Shown in pieces: positions 1-7,278 of a stretch of 8,513 nucleotides of DNA. How positions within the stretch are numbered: the stretch's first letter is position 1; every line of letters begins with the position of its first letter. The notes under the pieces were generated by a model. It worked only from the letters and a program-made list of their open reading frames with translations. It ran no database searches and was not told where the DNA came from. The DNA comes from Sphingomonas sanxanigenens (GTDB lineage Bacteria > Pseudomonadota > Alphaproteobacteria > Sphingomonadales > Sphingomonadaceae): NCBI GenBank assembly GCA_003240855.1, contig QFNN01000120.1:1-8513 (forward strand). Direction: 5' to 3'. A program made the position numbers and the translations under genes.

Positions 1-1144
1 CGAGACCGTCGTCGCGGTGACCGGCACCAATGGCAAGACCTCGACCGTCGAGATGACGCGCCAGCTATGGCGCATGCAGGGCCATCACGCCGCGTCGATC
101 GGAACGCTGGGCGTGACGACCGCGCTCGATCAGGTGACGACGGGGCTGACCACGCCCGACATCGTGACCTTCCTGTCGAACGTCGCCGGGCTGGCGCGCG
201 AAGGCGTGACGCATCTGGCGTTCGAGGCGTCGAGCCACGGCTTGCACCAGTATCGCACCGAGGGGCTGCCGGTGCGGGCGGGGGCCTTTACCAACCTGTC
301 GCGCGACCACCTGGATTATCACGGGGATATGGCGGCCTACCTCACCGCGAAGCTGCGGCTGTTCGCCGAAGTGGTGGATGGCGACGGCGCGGCGGTGATC
401 TGGGCCGACGACCCCGAATCGGCGCGCGTGATCGATCTGGCTCGCGAGCGGGGGCTCCGGCTGCTGCGCGTGGGCGAGATGGGCGAGGAGCTTCGGCTGC
501 TCGACCGCTCGCCCACCCAGTTGGGGCAGGTGCTGACGGTCGAGATCGAAGGCCGGCAGCACAAGGTGACGCTGCCGATGATCGGCGCCTATCAGGCGGC
601 CAATGCGCTGACCGCCGCCGGACTGGTGATCGCGACGGGGGGCGACATAAAGACGACGCTTGACCAGATGGCGCGCCTGCAGCCGGTGCGCGGGCGGCTG
701 GAACGCGCGGTGATCACGCCGGCGGGCGCGCCCGTCTATGTCGACTACGCCCATACCGCCGATGCGCTCGAAGCCGCGATCATGGCGCTGAAGCCGCACG
801 CCAGAGGGCGGCTGATCCTCGTATTCGGCGCAGGCGGCGACCGCGACAAGGGCAAGCGCGAGCTGATGGGGCAGGTGGCGGCGCGGCTGGCCGACGTCGC
901 GATCGTCACCGACGACAATCCGCGCACCGAGGATCCGGCGGCGATCCGCCGCGACGTGCTGAAAGGCGCGCCCGAGGCGACCGAGATCGGCGACCGGCGC
1001 GAGGCGATCGCCGCCGCAGTGGCGCAGGCCGGGCCCGACGACATCGTGCTGATCGCGGGCAAGGGCCATGAGCAGGGCCAGTTGGTCGGCGACCGGGTAC
1101 TGCCCTTCGACGACGTAGCCGTTGCGCGCGAGGTGGTCGCGTGA
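1..1144 (+). CDS. murE: UDP-MurNAc-L-Ala-D-Glu:meso-diaminopimelate ligase MurE (5' partial)
   Basis: Cytoplasmic ATP-dependent ligase that adds meso-diaminopimelate to UDP-MurNAc-L-Ala-D-Glu. The frame is open from base 2 and runs through the left edge, so 380 residues are visible. Compared with the roughly 490 residues usual for the family, about 105-110 N-terminal residues (the UDP-substrate domain) are missing. In fragment numbering: ATP P-loop GTNGKTS at 8-14, EASSHGL at 75-81, SRDHLDYHG at 100-108, the probable carbamylated Lys117 in AKLRLF, GRLERA at 231-236, VFGAGGDRDKGKRELMG at 274-290, DDNPR at 304-308 and GKGHEQG at 353-359. DNPR is the signature of meso-DAP-adding rather than L-Lys-adding enzymes. 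The usual VDYAHTP reads VDYAHTA (Ala253). An internal GTG at 17 is not the start, because it lies inside the P-loop strand. The 3' end overlaps murF by 4 bases. Confidence 0.97.
   Translation, partial: ETVVAVTGTNGKTSTVEMTRQLWRMQGHHAASIGTLGVTTALDQVTTGLTTPDIVTFLSNVAGLAREGVTHLAFEASSHGLHQYRTEGLPVRAGAFTNLSRDHLDYHGDMAAYLTAKLRLFAEVVDGDGAAVIWADDPESARVIDLARERGLRLLRVGEMGEELRLLDRSPTQLGQVLTVEIEGRQHKVTLPMIGAYQAANALTAAGLVIATGGDIKTTLDQMARLQPVRGRLERAVITPAGAPVYVDYAHTADALEAAIMALKPHARGRLILVFGAGGDRDKGKRELMGQVAARLADVAIVTDDNPRTEDPAAIRRDVLKGAPEATEIGDRREAIAAAVAQAGPDDIVLIAGKGHEQGQLVGDRVLPFDDVAVAREVVA
1130..1136 (+). promoter_or_regulatory. Ribosome binding site for murF, inside the murE end
   Basis: GAGGTGG lies 4 bases before the GTG at 1141 and resembles the Shine-Dalgarno core AGGAGG. 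It supports the GTG that overlaps the murE stop as the murF start. There is no ATG near the expected N terminus. Confidence 0.5.
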
Positions 1145-2517
1145 GGCCGCTCTGGACTTCGGCCGAGGTCGCGAAGGCGACCGGCGGCGCGGCGAGCGGC
1201 GATTTCGACATCAGCGGCGTCGCCTATGACAGCCGCGAGGTCGGCCCCGGCGACCTGTTCGTCGCGCTGAAAGGCGAGACGACCGACGGCCACAAGTTTC
1301 TCGACGGAGCCTATGCGGCGGGGGCCGCAGGCGCGATCGTCGATCACGCAGTTCCGCAGCCGCACGTCCTTGTCGGGGATACGACGGCCGCCCTCGATGC
1401 CCTTGGGGTCGCAGCCAGGGCGCGCACGGCGGCGAAGATCGTCGGCGTCACAGGGTCGGTGGGCAAGACCGGCACGAAAGAGGCGTTGTTCGCGGCGTTC
1501 GACCGCATCGCGCCCGGCCATGCCCACCGATCTGTCAAAAGCTACAACAACCATGTCGGCGTGCCGCTGAGCCTGTCGCGCATGCCCGCGGCGGCGCGCT
1601 TCGCCGCGCTCGAAATGGGAATGAACCATGCCGGCGAGCTGGCGGCGCTGACCCGGCTGGTGCGCCCGCATGTCGCGATCGTCACCGCGATCGCGCCGGC
1701 GCACCGCGCCTTCTTCAAGACCGAGGAAGCGATCGCCGACGCCAAGGGCGAGATTTTTCAGGGGCTGGAGCCGGGCGGCACGGCGATCATTCCGTTCGAC
1801 AGCCCGCATCGCGATCGCCTGATCGCCGCCGCCAAGCCCCATGCCGCGCATATCTGGACCTTCGGCTTCGGCGCGGGCGCCGATGTGCGCGCGGTCGACA
1901 CCGCGCCGGCGAAAAGCGGCGGGACGACGGTGACGGCGGCGCTGCCCGACGGCGGGCTGACCTTCACCATTGCCCAGCCGGGCGCGCACTGGGTGTCGAA
2001 CGCGCTGGCGGTGATCGCGGCGGTAGAGGCGGTGGGCGGCGATCTGGCGGTCGCCGGGCTGGCGCTGGCCAGCCTTGGCGGGATCGCCGGGCGCGGCGAG
2101 CGCCACAGGATTGCGGTCGGGGGCGGCGAGGCGGTGCTGATCGACGAGAGCTATAACGCCAATCCCGCATCGATGGCGGCGACACTGGCGGTGCTGGGCG
2201 CGGAGAAGGCGGCGCGGCGGGTCGCGGTGCTCGGCGCGATGCGCGAGCTGGGCGACGAAAGCGACGCGCTGCATGCGGCGCTGGCCGGCCCGATCGAGGC
2301 GGCTGGCGTCGAATTGGCTCTTCTCGTCGGCGAAGAGACGCGCCCGCTCGCAAAGGCGCTTGAGGGGCGCGTCAAAATCGTTAATGCGGCCGACGCCGTG
2401 TCGGCGCTCGCCGTCCTGAAGGACGAATTGCGGCCCGGCGACGCGGTGCTCATCAAGGGATCGAACGCAATCGGGCTTGCCCGCATCGTGAAGGCGTTGG
2501 CGGGAGAATTGGTCTAG
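1141..2517 (+). CDS. murF: UDP-MurNAc-tripeptide:D-alanyl-D-alanine ligase MurF
   Basis: Cytoplasmic ATP-dependent ligase that joins D-Ala-D-Ala to UDP-MurNAc-tripeptide, completing the pentapeptide precursor. The 458 residues are close to the usual 450-470. The N-terminal domain carries YDSREVGPGDLFVALKGE at 29-46, with the DSR motif at 30-32. The central ATPase domain has the P-loop GSVGKTGTK at 105-113, KSYNNHVGVPLSL at 133-145 and EMGMNHAGE at 158-166. The C-terminal domain has DESYNANPASM at 335-345, a GDESDALH segment at 371-378 and LIKGSNAIGLA at 437-447. The segment around His188 reads APAHRAFFKTEEAIADAKGE, where many homologues have H-L-E after the alanine. The start is GTG, sharing GTGA with the murE stop, and the N terminus beginning MRPLWTSAEVAKATGG fits the family. 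The TAG stop is followed at once by the mraY ATG. Confidence 0.98.
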   Translation: MRPLWTSAEVAKATGGAASGDFDISGVAYDSREVGPGDLFVALKGETTDGHKFLDGAYAAGAAGAIVDHAVPQPHVLVGDTTAALDALGVAARARTAAKIVGVTGSVGKTGTKEALFAAFDRIAPGHAHRSVKSYNNHVGVPLSLSRMPAAARFAALEMGMNHAGELAALTRLVRPHVAIVTAIAPAHRAFFKTEEAIADAKGEIFQGLEPGGTAIIPFDSPHRDRLIAAAKPHAAHIWTFGFGAGADVRAVDTAPAKSGGTTVTAALPDGGLTFTIAQPGAHWVSNALAVIAAVEAVGGDLAVAGLALASLGGIAGRGERHRIAVGGGEAVLIDESYNANPASMAATLAVLGAEKAARRVAVLGAMRELGDESDALHAALAGPIEAAGVELALLVGEETRPLAKALEGRVKIVNAADAVSALAVLKDELRPGDAVLIKGSNAIGLARIVKALAGELV

Positions 2518-3588
2518 ATGCTATATCTGATCGCCGAGCAGCTTGGCTTTCCCGGCGTGCTCAACCTCATTCGTTATCTGAGTTTCCGCACCGGCGGCGC
2601 CGTGGCGACGGCGCTGTTCCTCGGCCTTATCATTGGCCCGAAGTTCATCGGCTGGCTGCGCGTGCGGCAGGGCAAGGGGCAGCCGATCCGCGAGGACGGC
2701 CCGCAAAGCCACCTCGCCAAGCGCGGCACGCCGACGATGGGCGGGCTGATGATCCTGACCTCGCTCACTGTATCGCTGCTGCTGTGGATGGACCCGCGCA
2801 ACCCCTTCGTCTGGGCCTGCCTTTCCGTCGCGCTCGGTTTCGGCGCGATCGGCTTCATGGACGACTGGGACAAGGTGCGCAAAGCGAGCACCAAGGGTGT
2901 ATCGGGGCGGACGCGGCTGATCGCCGAGTTCCTGATCGCGGGCTTTGCAAGCTGGCTGATCCTGAAGGAATCGGGGACCTTGTTCCACTTCCCCTTCCTC
3001 TCCAGCTTCGCGCTCGATCTCGGCTGGTTCTACATTCCGGTCGCCGCCTTCGTGATCGTCGGCGCGGGCAATGCGGTCAACCTGACCGACGGGCTCGACG
3101 GGCTGGCGACGATGCCGGTCATCATCGCCTCGGTCGCGTTCATGATCATCGCCTATCTGGCGGGCAATGCGAAGTTCGCGCTCTATCTGGGCATCCCGCA
3201 TGTGCCCGGGGCGGGCGAGCTGGCGATCCTGTGCGGAACGATCGTGGGCGCGGGGCTGGCCTTCCTGTGGTTCAACGCGCCGCCGGCGGCCGTGTTCATG
3301 GGCGATACCGGCAGCCTGGCGCTCGGCGGCGTGCTGGGCGCGATCGCGGTCACGGCGCATCACGAGATCGTGCTGGCGATCATCGGCGGCCTCTTCGTCG
3401 TCGAGGCGCTGTCGGTCATCATCCAGGTCTATTTCTACAAGCGGACCGGGCGGCGCGTGTTCCGGATGGCGCCGATCCACCACCATTTCGAGCAGCTCGG
3501 CTGGAGCGAGCCGACCGTCGTGATCCGTTTCTGGATCATCGCCTTCGTGCTGGCGCTGGCCGGCCTGTCGACGCTGAAGCTCAGGTGA
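2518..3588 (+). CDS. mraY: Phospho-N-acetylmuramoyl-pentapeptide-transferase MraY
   Basis: Integral inner-membrane enzyme that transfers phospho-MurNAc-pentapeptide from UDP to undecaprenyl phosphate, making lipid I. The 356 residues match the family (E. coli 360). Visible motifs are HLAKRGTPTMGGLMIL at 65-80, GFMDDWDKVRK at 112-122 with the Asp115-Asp116 pair, NAVNLTDGLDGLA at 185-197, FMGDTGSLALGG at 260-271 with the catalytic Asp263 (the counterpart of E. coli Asp267), and the MraY-specific APIHHHFE at 318-325. Many hydrophobic stretches fit the ten-helix topology, for example about 27-45, 76-91, 172-190, 199-214, 236-252, 284-305 and 335-352. The start is the ATG directly after the murF TAG, and a weak GGGAGA lies at 2502-2507. 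The TGA stop overlaps the GTG start of murD. Confidence 0.98.
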   Translation: MLYLIAEQLGFPGVLNLIRYLSFRTGGAVATALFLGLIIGPKFIGWLRVRQGKGQPIREDGPQSHLAKRGTPTMGGLMILTSLTVSLLLWMDPRNPFVWACLSVALGFGAIGFMDDWDKVRKASTKGVSGRTRLIAEFLIAGFASWLILKESGTLFHFPFLSSFALDLGWFYIPVAAFVIVGAGNAVNLTDGLDGLATMPVIIASVAFMIIAYLAGNAKFALYLGIPHVPGAGELAILCGTIVGAGLAFLWFNAPPAAVFMGDTGSLALGGVLGAIAVTAHHEIVLAIIGGLFVVEALSVIIQVYFYKRTGRRVFRMAPIHHHFEQLGWSEPTVVIRFWIIAFVLALAGLSTLKLR

Positions 3589-4895
3589 TCGTCTCGCGCG
3601 TCTTCTCGGGCAACCGCTATGCCGTGCTCGGCCTCGCGCGCTCGGGGCTGGCGACGGTGGAGGCGCTGCTCGCGTCCGGCGCCGAGGTGGTCGCGTGGGA
3701 CACGAACGCGGAAACGCGCGAGCGTGTCTCGACCTTGCTCGACACGAACGGCAATCTCCGCATGGCGGATATTCTCGATATCGACCTGACCGGCTTCGAC
3801 GGCGTGGTCGTATCGCCGGGGGTGCCGATCAACCGACATCCGATCGCCGACAAGGCGCGCGCGGCCGGCGCGCCGCTGATCGGCGACATCGAGCTGTTCG
3901 CGCAGGCGCGCGCCGATCTGCCGCCGCACAGGATCGTCGGCATCACCGGCACCAACGGCAAGTCGACGACGACGGCGCTCGTCACGCATATCTTGAAAGT
4001 GGCCGGCGCACCCGCGCTGATGGGCGGCAATATCGGCCTGCCGATCCTGTCGCAGGATCCGCTGCCGGCGGGCGGCGTCTATGTGCTCGAACTGTCCAGC
4101 TACCAGATCGACCTGAGCTTCACGCTTGATTGCGACGTGGCGGTGCTGCTCAACATCACGCCCGATCATCTCGACCGCTATGACGGGTTTGCGGGCTATG
4201 CCGCATCGAAGGCGCGGCTGTTTGCGATGCAGTCGATCGAAAACGTTTCGATCGTGACAGATGATGGCGCGGTTGCAGAGATTGGCCTGACCCAGTGGCA
4301 GCGCAAATCTCCTGATCGGCATATTCGCGTCAGCGGCGACGACGTGTCGGCGGATGCGCAGGCGCACTGGCCGACGCTGCAGGGGCCGCATAACGCCCAG
4401 AATGCGGCGGCGGCGATCGCCGCGTGCCGTGCGCTCGGCATTGACGAGGCGGCGATCGAGCAGGGGCTGCGCACCTATCCCGGCCTGCCGCACCGCATGG
4501 AACGCGTGGCGGAAAAGGGCCATGTGCTGTTCGTCAACGACAGCAAGGCGACCAACGCCGAATCGACCGCGCCGGCGCTGGCGGCCTACCCGAAGATCCG
4601 CTGGATCCTGGGCGGTCGCGCCAAGACCGACGATCTAGACGCGTGCGCGCCGCATTTCGGGCATGTGCGATCGGCCTATACGATCGGCGAAGCGGGGCCG
4701 CTGTTCGCGCGTCTGCTCGCGCCGCACATGAAAGTGGTGGAGAGCGGGACGCTCGACGCCGCGGTGAAGGCGGCGGCCAATGACGCCGAGCCGGGCGACG
4801 TGGTGATGCTGTCGCCGGCCTGCGCGTCGTTCGACCAGTTCAGGGATTATGAGGCGCGGGGCGATGCGTTCCGCGCGGCGGTAGGGGCGCTGTGA
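3585..4895 (+). CDS. murD: UDP-MurNAc-L-alanine:D-glutamate ligase MurD
   Basis: Cytoplasmic ATP-dependent ligase that adds D-glutamate to UDP-MurNAc-L-Ala. It has 436 residues (E. coli 438). The N-terminal Rossmann domain opens with RYAVLGLARSGLATVEALL at 11-29 and VVVSPGVP at 74-81. The P-loop is GTNGKSTTT at 122-130, followed by GGNIGLP at 147-153, LELSSYQID at 168-176, NITPDHLDRYD at 190-200, the probable carbamylated Lys209 in SKARLF, GPHNAQNAAAA at 267-277, LPHRMERV at 301-308, NDSKATN at 318-324, GGRAKTDDL at 343-351 and LSPACASFDQF at 409-419. The GTG at 3585 is chosen because translation from it gives a normal N terminus about 10 residues before the Rossmann strand. The frame is open far upstream, but that part is mraY read out of frame. 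No clear Shine-Dalgarno is visible, so coupling to mraY through the GTGA overlap is likely. A 9-bp inverted repeat lies inside the gene at 4234-4254. Confidence 0.97.
   Translation: MIVSRVFSGNRYAVLGLARSGLATVEALLASGAEVVAWDTNAETRERVSTLLDTNGNLRMADILDIDLTGFDGVVVSPGVPINRHPIADKARAAGAPLIGDIELFAQARADLPPHRIVGITGTNGKSTTTALVTHILKVAGAPALMGGNIGLPILSQDPLPAGGVYVLELSSYQIDLSFTLDCDVAVLLNITPDHLDRYDGFAGYAASKARLFAMQSIENVSIVTDDGAVAEIGLTQWQRKSPDRHIRVSGDDVSADAQAHWPTLQGPHNAQNAAAAIAACRALGIDEAAIEQGLRTYPGLPHRMERVAEKGHVLFVNDSKATNAESTAPALAAYPKIRWILGGRAKTDDLDACAPHFGHVRSAYTIGEAGPLFARLLAPHMKVVESGTLDAAVKAAANDAEPGDVVMLSPACASFDQFRDYEARGDAFRAAVGAL
4234..4254. repeat. Perfect 9-bp inverted repeat with a 3-base centre, inside murD
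   Basis: The left arm CGATCGAAA (4234-4242) and right arm TTTCGATCG (4246-4254) are exact reverse complements around ACG. It encodes part of murD residues 217-224. The surrounding 100 bases are visibly richer in A and T than the rest of the gene. Function is unknown; it may be a chance product of frequent CGATCG. Confidence 0.6.
4883..4887 (+). promoter_or_regulatory. Ribosome binding site that favours the ftsW ATG at 4895
   Basis: AGGGG in the last codons of murD stands 7 bases before ATG 4895 and only 4 before the in-frame GTG 4892. The 7-base spacing is closer to the optimum, so the ATG is preferred. A second purine run, AAGGGG at 4905-4910, is too close to GTG 4913 to be convincing for that codon. 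Confidence 0.45.
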
Positions 4896-6109
4896 TGGCG
4901 GCTGAAGGGGTAGTGCAGCGTGAGACACGGCCGGTGAACAAGCGGGTCATCACCCGTCTGGGGCGGTCGGACCGGTCGGCGATCGGGCTGTGGTTCTGGG
5001 AAATCGACCGCGTGCTGCTCGCGCTCGTCATGGTGCTGATCTCCGTCGGCCTGCTCGCGGTGGCGGCGGCGTCGCCGGCGGCGGCGCACCGCTATTCGGG
5101 CGGCAGCCTCGTCATGGCGCCGCTCCATTATTTCTGGCGTCAGCTTGCCTGGGTGGCGATCAGCCTGCCGGTGATGCTGGGCGTATCGATGCTGCCGACG
5201 ACGGTCGCGCGGCGTTTTGCGATCGTGGGGGCGATCATCTTCACCGTCGCGCTCGCGCTGGTGCCGCTGATCGGCGTCGAGGTGAACGGCGCGGTGCGCT
5301 GGATCGGCGTCGGCGTCGCGCAGTTCCAGCCTTCCGAGTTCCTCAAGCCTTTCTTCGTCGTGACGCTGGCCTGGGTGCTGTCGCTCAAGGCGCAGGACGA
5401 GACGCTGCCGGTGGTGCCGCTGTCGGGCGTCGGGCTGGCGCTGATCGCGGCGCTGCTGATGAAGCAGCCCGATTTCGGCCAGACCATCGTATTCGGCACA
5501 ATGTGGATGGCGCTGCTGATGCTGTCGGGCGTGTCGCTGCGCTGGCTGGGCGGGCTGGTCGGTGCGGGGTTCGCGGCGGTGGTCGCGGCCTATCTCTTCT
5601 ATCCGGTCGCGACGCTGCGCATCAATAATTTCCTGTTTTCGGAAGGCGATACCTATCAGGTGGACACCGCCTATGCGACGTTGACCGCGGGCGGGCTGTT
5701 CGGCACCGGGCCGGGCGGCGGCGTCGCCAAGTTCCGCCTGCCCGAGGCGCATACCGACTATATCTTCTCGGTCATCGGCGAGGAGTTCGGGCTGATCGCC
5801 TGCGCAGTGATCGCGCTCATCTATCTGGCGATCGTGGTCCGCGTTTTCGTCAAGCTGCTTGACGAGGAGGACAGCTTCACGCTGCTCGCCGCCGCCGGGC
5901 TGGCGACGCAGTTCGGCGTGCAGGCGCTGATCAACATGGCCGTGAACCTGCAGCTTGCGCCGTCCAAGGGAATGACCTTGCCTTTCATCAGCTATGGCGG
6001 ATCGTCGATGCTTGCGCTTGCGGTCGGCATGGGGCTGCTGCTCGCCTTCACGCGGCGCAATCCCTATCTCACCCGTTCGCCCTATGTCGTGAAATGGGGC
6101 GCCAAATGA
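4895..6109 (+). CDS. ftsW: Septal peptidoglycan glycosyltransferase FtsW (SEDS family)
   Basis: Multi-pass inner-membrane SEDS protein that polymerises lipid II into glycan strands at the division septum, paired with the class B penicillin-binding protein FtsI. From ATG 4895 it has 404 residues (E. coli 414). A cytoplasmic tail of about 36 residues is followed by hydrophobic segments near 39-59, 83-100, 108-126, 151-165, 175-190, 197-212, 218-237, 296-319, 328-350 and 365-386, fitting ten helices. Motifs are NGAVRWIGVG at 131-140, FQPSEFLK at 144-151, QPDFGQT at 191-197, LPEAHTDYIF at 282-291 in the large periplasmic loop with the proposed catalytic Asp288 (E. coli FtsW Asp297), and KGMTLPFISYGGSSML at 358-373. 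FtsW rather than RodA is supported by its place between murD and murG. The start is not certain: GTG 4892, GTG 4913 and GTG 4934 are in frame. It overlaps murD by 1 base and murG by 4. Confidence 0.96.
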   Translation: MAAEGVVQRETRPVNKRVITRLGRSDRSAIGLWFWEIDRVLLALVMVLISVGLLAVAAASPAAAHRYSGGSLVMAPLHYFWRQLAWVAISLPVMLGVSMLPTTVARRFAIVGAIIFTVALALVPLIGVEVNGAVRWIGVGVAQFQPSEFLKPFFVVTLAWVLSLKAQDETLPVVPLSGVGLALIAALLMKQPDFGQTIVFGTMWMALLMLSGVSLRWLGGLVGAGFAAVVAAYLFYPVATLRINNFLFSEGDTYQVDTAYATLTAGGLFGTGPGGGVAKFRLPEAHTDYIFSVIGEEFGLIACAVIALIYLAIVVRVFVKLLDEEDSFTLLAAAGLATQFGVQALINMAVNLQLAPSKGMTLPFISYGGSSMLALAVGMGLLLAFTRRNPYLTRSPYVVKWGAK

Positions 6110-7278
6110 GCGGCGCGCGGCACTTCGTCCTCGCCGCCGGGGGAACCGGCGGGCACATGATTCCGGCGCATGCGCTGGCCGAGGAGCTGATCCGGCGCGG
6201 CCATCATGTCGCGCTGATCACCGACGAGCGCGGCGCGCGCATCCCCGGCGTGTTCGGCGGAGTGGAGACGCATGTGCTGCCCGCCGGGCGGCTTTCGGGC
6301 GGGCCGGTCGGCTGGCTGCGCGCGGGCCGGGCGATCCTGGCGGGGCGCAGGATGGCGCTCGATCTCTACAGGCGGATCGAGCCGGCGGCGGTGATCGGCT
6401 TTGGCGGCTATCCCGCTCTGCCTGCGCTGCTCGCCGCGCTGAAAGCGAAGATCCCGACGGCGGTGCACGAGCAGAATGCCGTGCTGGGGCGCGTAAATCG
6501 CCTGCTTGGCGGGCGCGTCGACCTGATCGCCACCGCTTATCCCGAGGTCGAGCGGCTCAAGCCCGGCTGGCTCTCCAGGACGCATCTCGTCGGCAATCCG
6601 GTGCGCGACGAAGTGCTGGCGCTGCGCGACCAGCCTTTCCCCGCGCTTGACACCGAGGGGATTTTCCGCGTGCTCGTGATCGGCGGCAGCCAGGGCGCGA
6701 CCGTGCTGTCCGACGTGGTGCCCGAGGGACTGGGCCTGCTTCCCGTCGCGCTCAGGCGGCGGCTGCAGGTGGTGCAGCAGTGCCGGCTGGACGATATCGA
6801 GCGGGTGCGCGCGCGCTATGCGGAACTGGGCATCCCCGCCGAACTCGCCACCTATCTGAACGACATGCCCGACCGGCTGGCGCTGGCGCATCTGGTGATC
6901 GCGCGCGCGGGCGCGTCGACGATCGCCGAACTGACGGCGGCGGGGCGGCCCGCGATCCTCGTGCCGCTGCCCATCGCGACCGACGACCACCAGACTGCCA
7001 ATGCGCGCGAGATGGCGAAGGCAGGCGGCGCGCGCGTGATGAAGCAGACCAGGCTGAGCGCTGCCGAGATCGCCGACAATGATGTGGTGCCGGCGGGGAA
7101 GGAGCGCAAATATACCGCCGGGCGCTTCACGCCGCAGGAACTGAGCCGCCAGATGCAGAAACTCGCCCTCGAACCCGGCGCTCTCCAGAATGCGGCGGCG
7201 CGCGCCAAGGATTGCGGCCGGCCCAACGCCGCCGCCGATCTGGCGAACCTCGTCGAGACGATCGGGGGCGTCGCATGA
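6106..7278 (+). CDS. murG: UDP-GlcNAc:lipid I N-acetylglucosaminyltransferase MurG
   Basis: Peripheral inner-membrane GT-B glycosyltransferase (family GT28) that adds GlcNAc to lipid I on the cytoplasmic face, giving lipid II. It has 390 residues, longer than E. coli MurG (355). The N-terminal acceptor domain has GGTGGHMIPAHALAEEL at 12-28, GFGGYPALPALLAA at 98-111, HEQNAVLGRVNRLL at 121-134 and VGNPVRDEV at 162-170. The C-terminal UDP-GlcNAc domain has VIGGSQGA at 191-198, RAGASTIAELTAAGRPAILV at 267-286 and DDHQTANA at 293-300. Between GARVMK and FTPQEL (about 314-340) there is a charged stretch that seems extra to the family and explains much of the length. The ATG at 6106 overlaps the ftsW TGA as ATGA and has GGGG at 6096-6099 upstream. 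An in-frame ATG at 6094 would add only MGRQ and is less likely. The stop overlaps murC by ATGA. Confidence 0.97.
   Translation: MSGARHFVLAAGGTGGHMIPAHALAEELIRRGHHVALITDERGARIPGVFGGVETHVLPAGRLSGGPVGWLRAGRAILAGRRMALDLYRRIEPAAVIGFGGYPALPALLAALKAKIPTAVHEQNAVLGRVNRLLGGRVDLIATAYPEVERLKPGWLSRTHLVGNPVRDEVLALRDQPFPALDTEGIFRVLVIGGSQGATVLSDVVPEGLGLLPVALRRRLQVVQQCRLDDIERVRARYAELGIPAELATYLNDMPDRLALAHLVIARAGASTIAELTAAGRPAILVPLPIATDDHQTANAREMAKAGGARVMKQTRLSAAEIADNDVVPAGKERKYTAGRFTPQELSRQMQKLALEPGALQNAAARAKDCGRPNAAADLANLVETIGGVA

Noticed and set aside
745..2274. Long minus-strand open frame (509 codons) across murE and murF
   Set aside because: It is antisense to two genes with complete family motifs, is rich in Arg, Ala and Asp of the kind produced by reversed GC-rich codons, and shows no recognisable domain.
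2784..3584. Upstream extension of the murD frame that would make a 703-residue protein
   Set aside because: The extension is mraY read out of frame. MurD homology begins just after the GTG at 3585 and the total from there is the normal family length.
2521..4523. Minus-strand open frames at 2521-3486 and 3435-4523, antisense to mraY and murD
   Set aside because: Both have the low-complexity Arg/His/Gln/Asp composition of antisense shadows and no motif. The sense frames are unambiguous.
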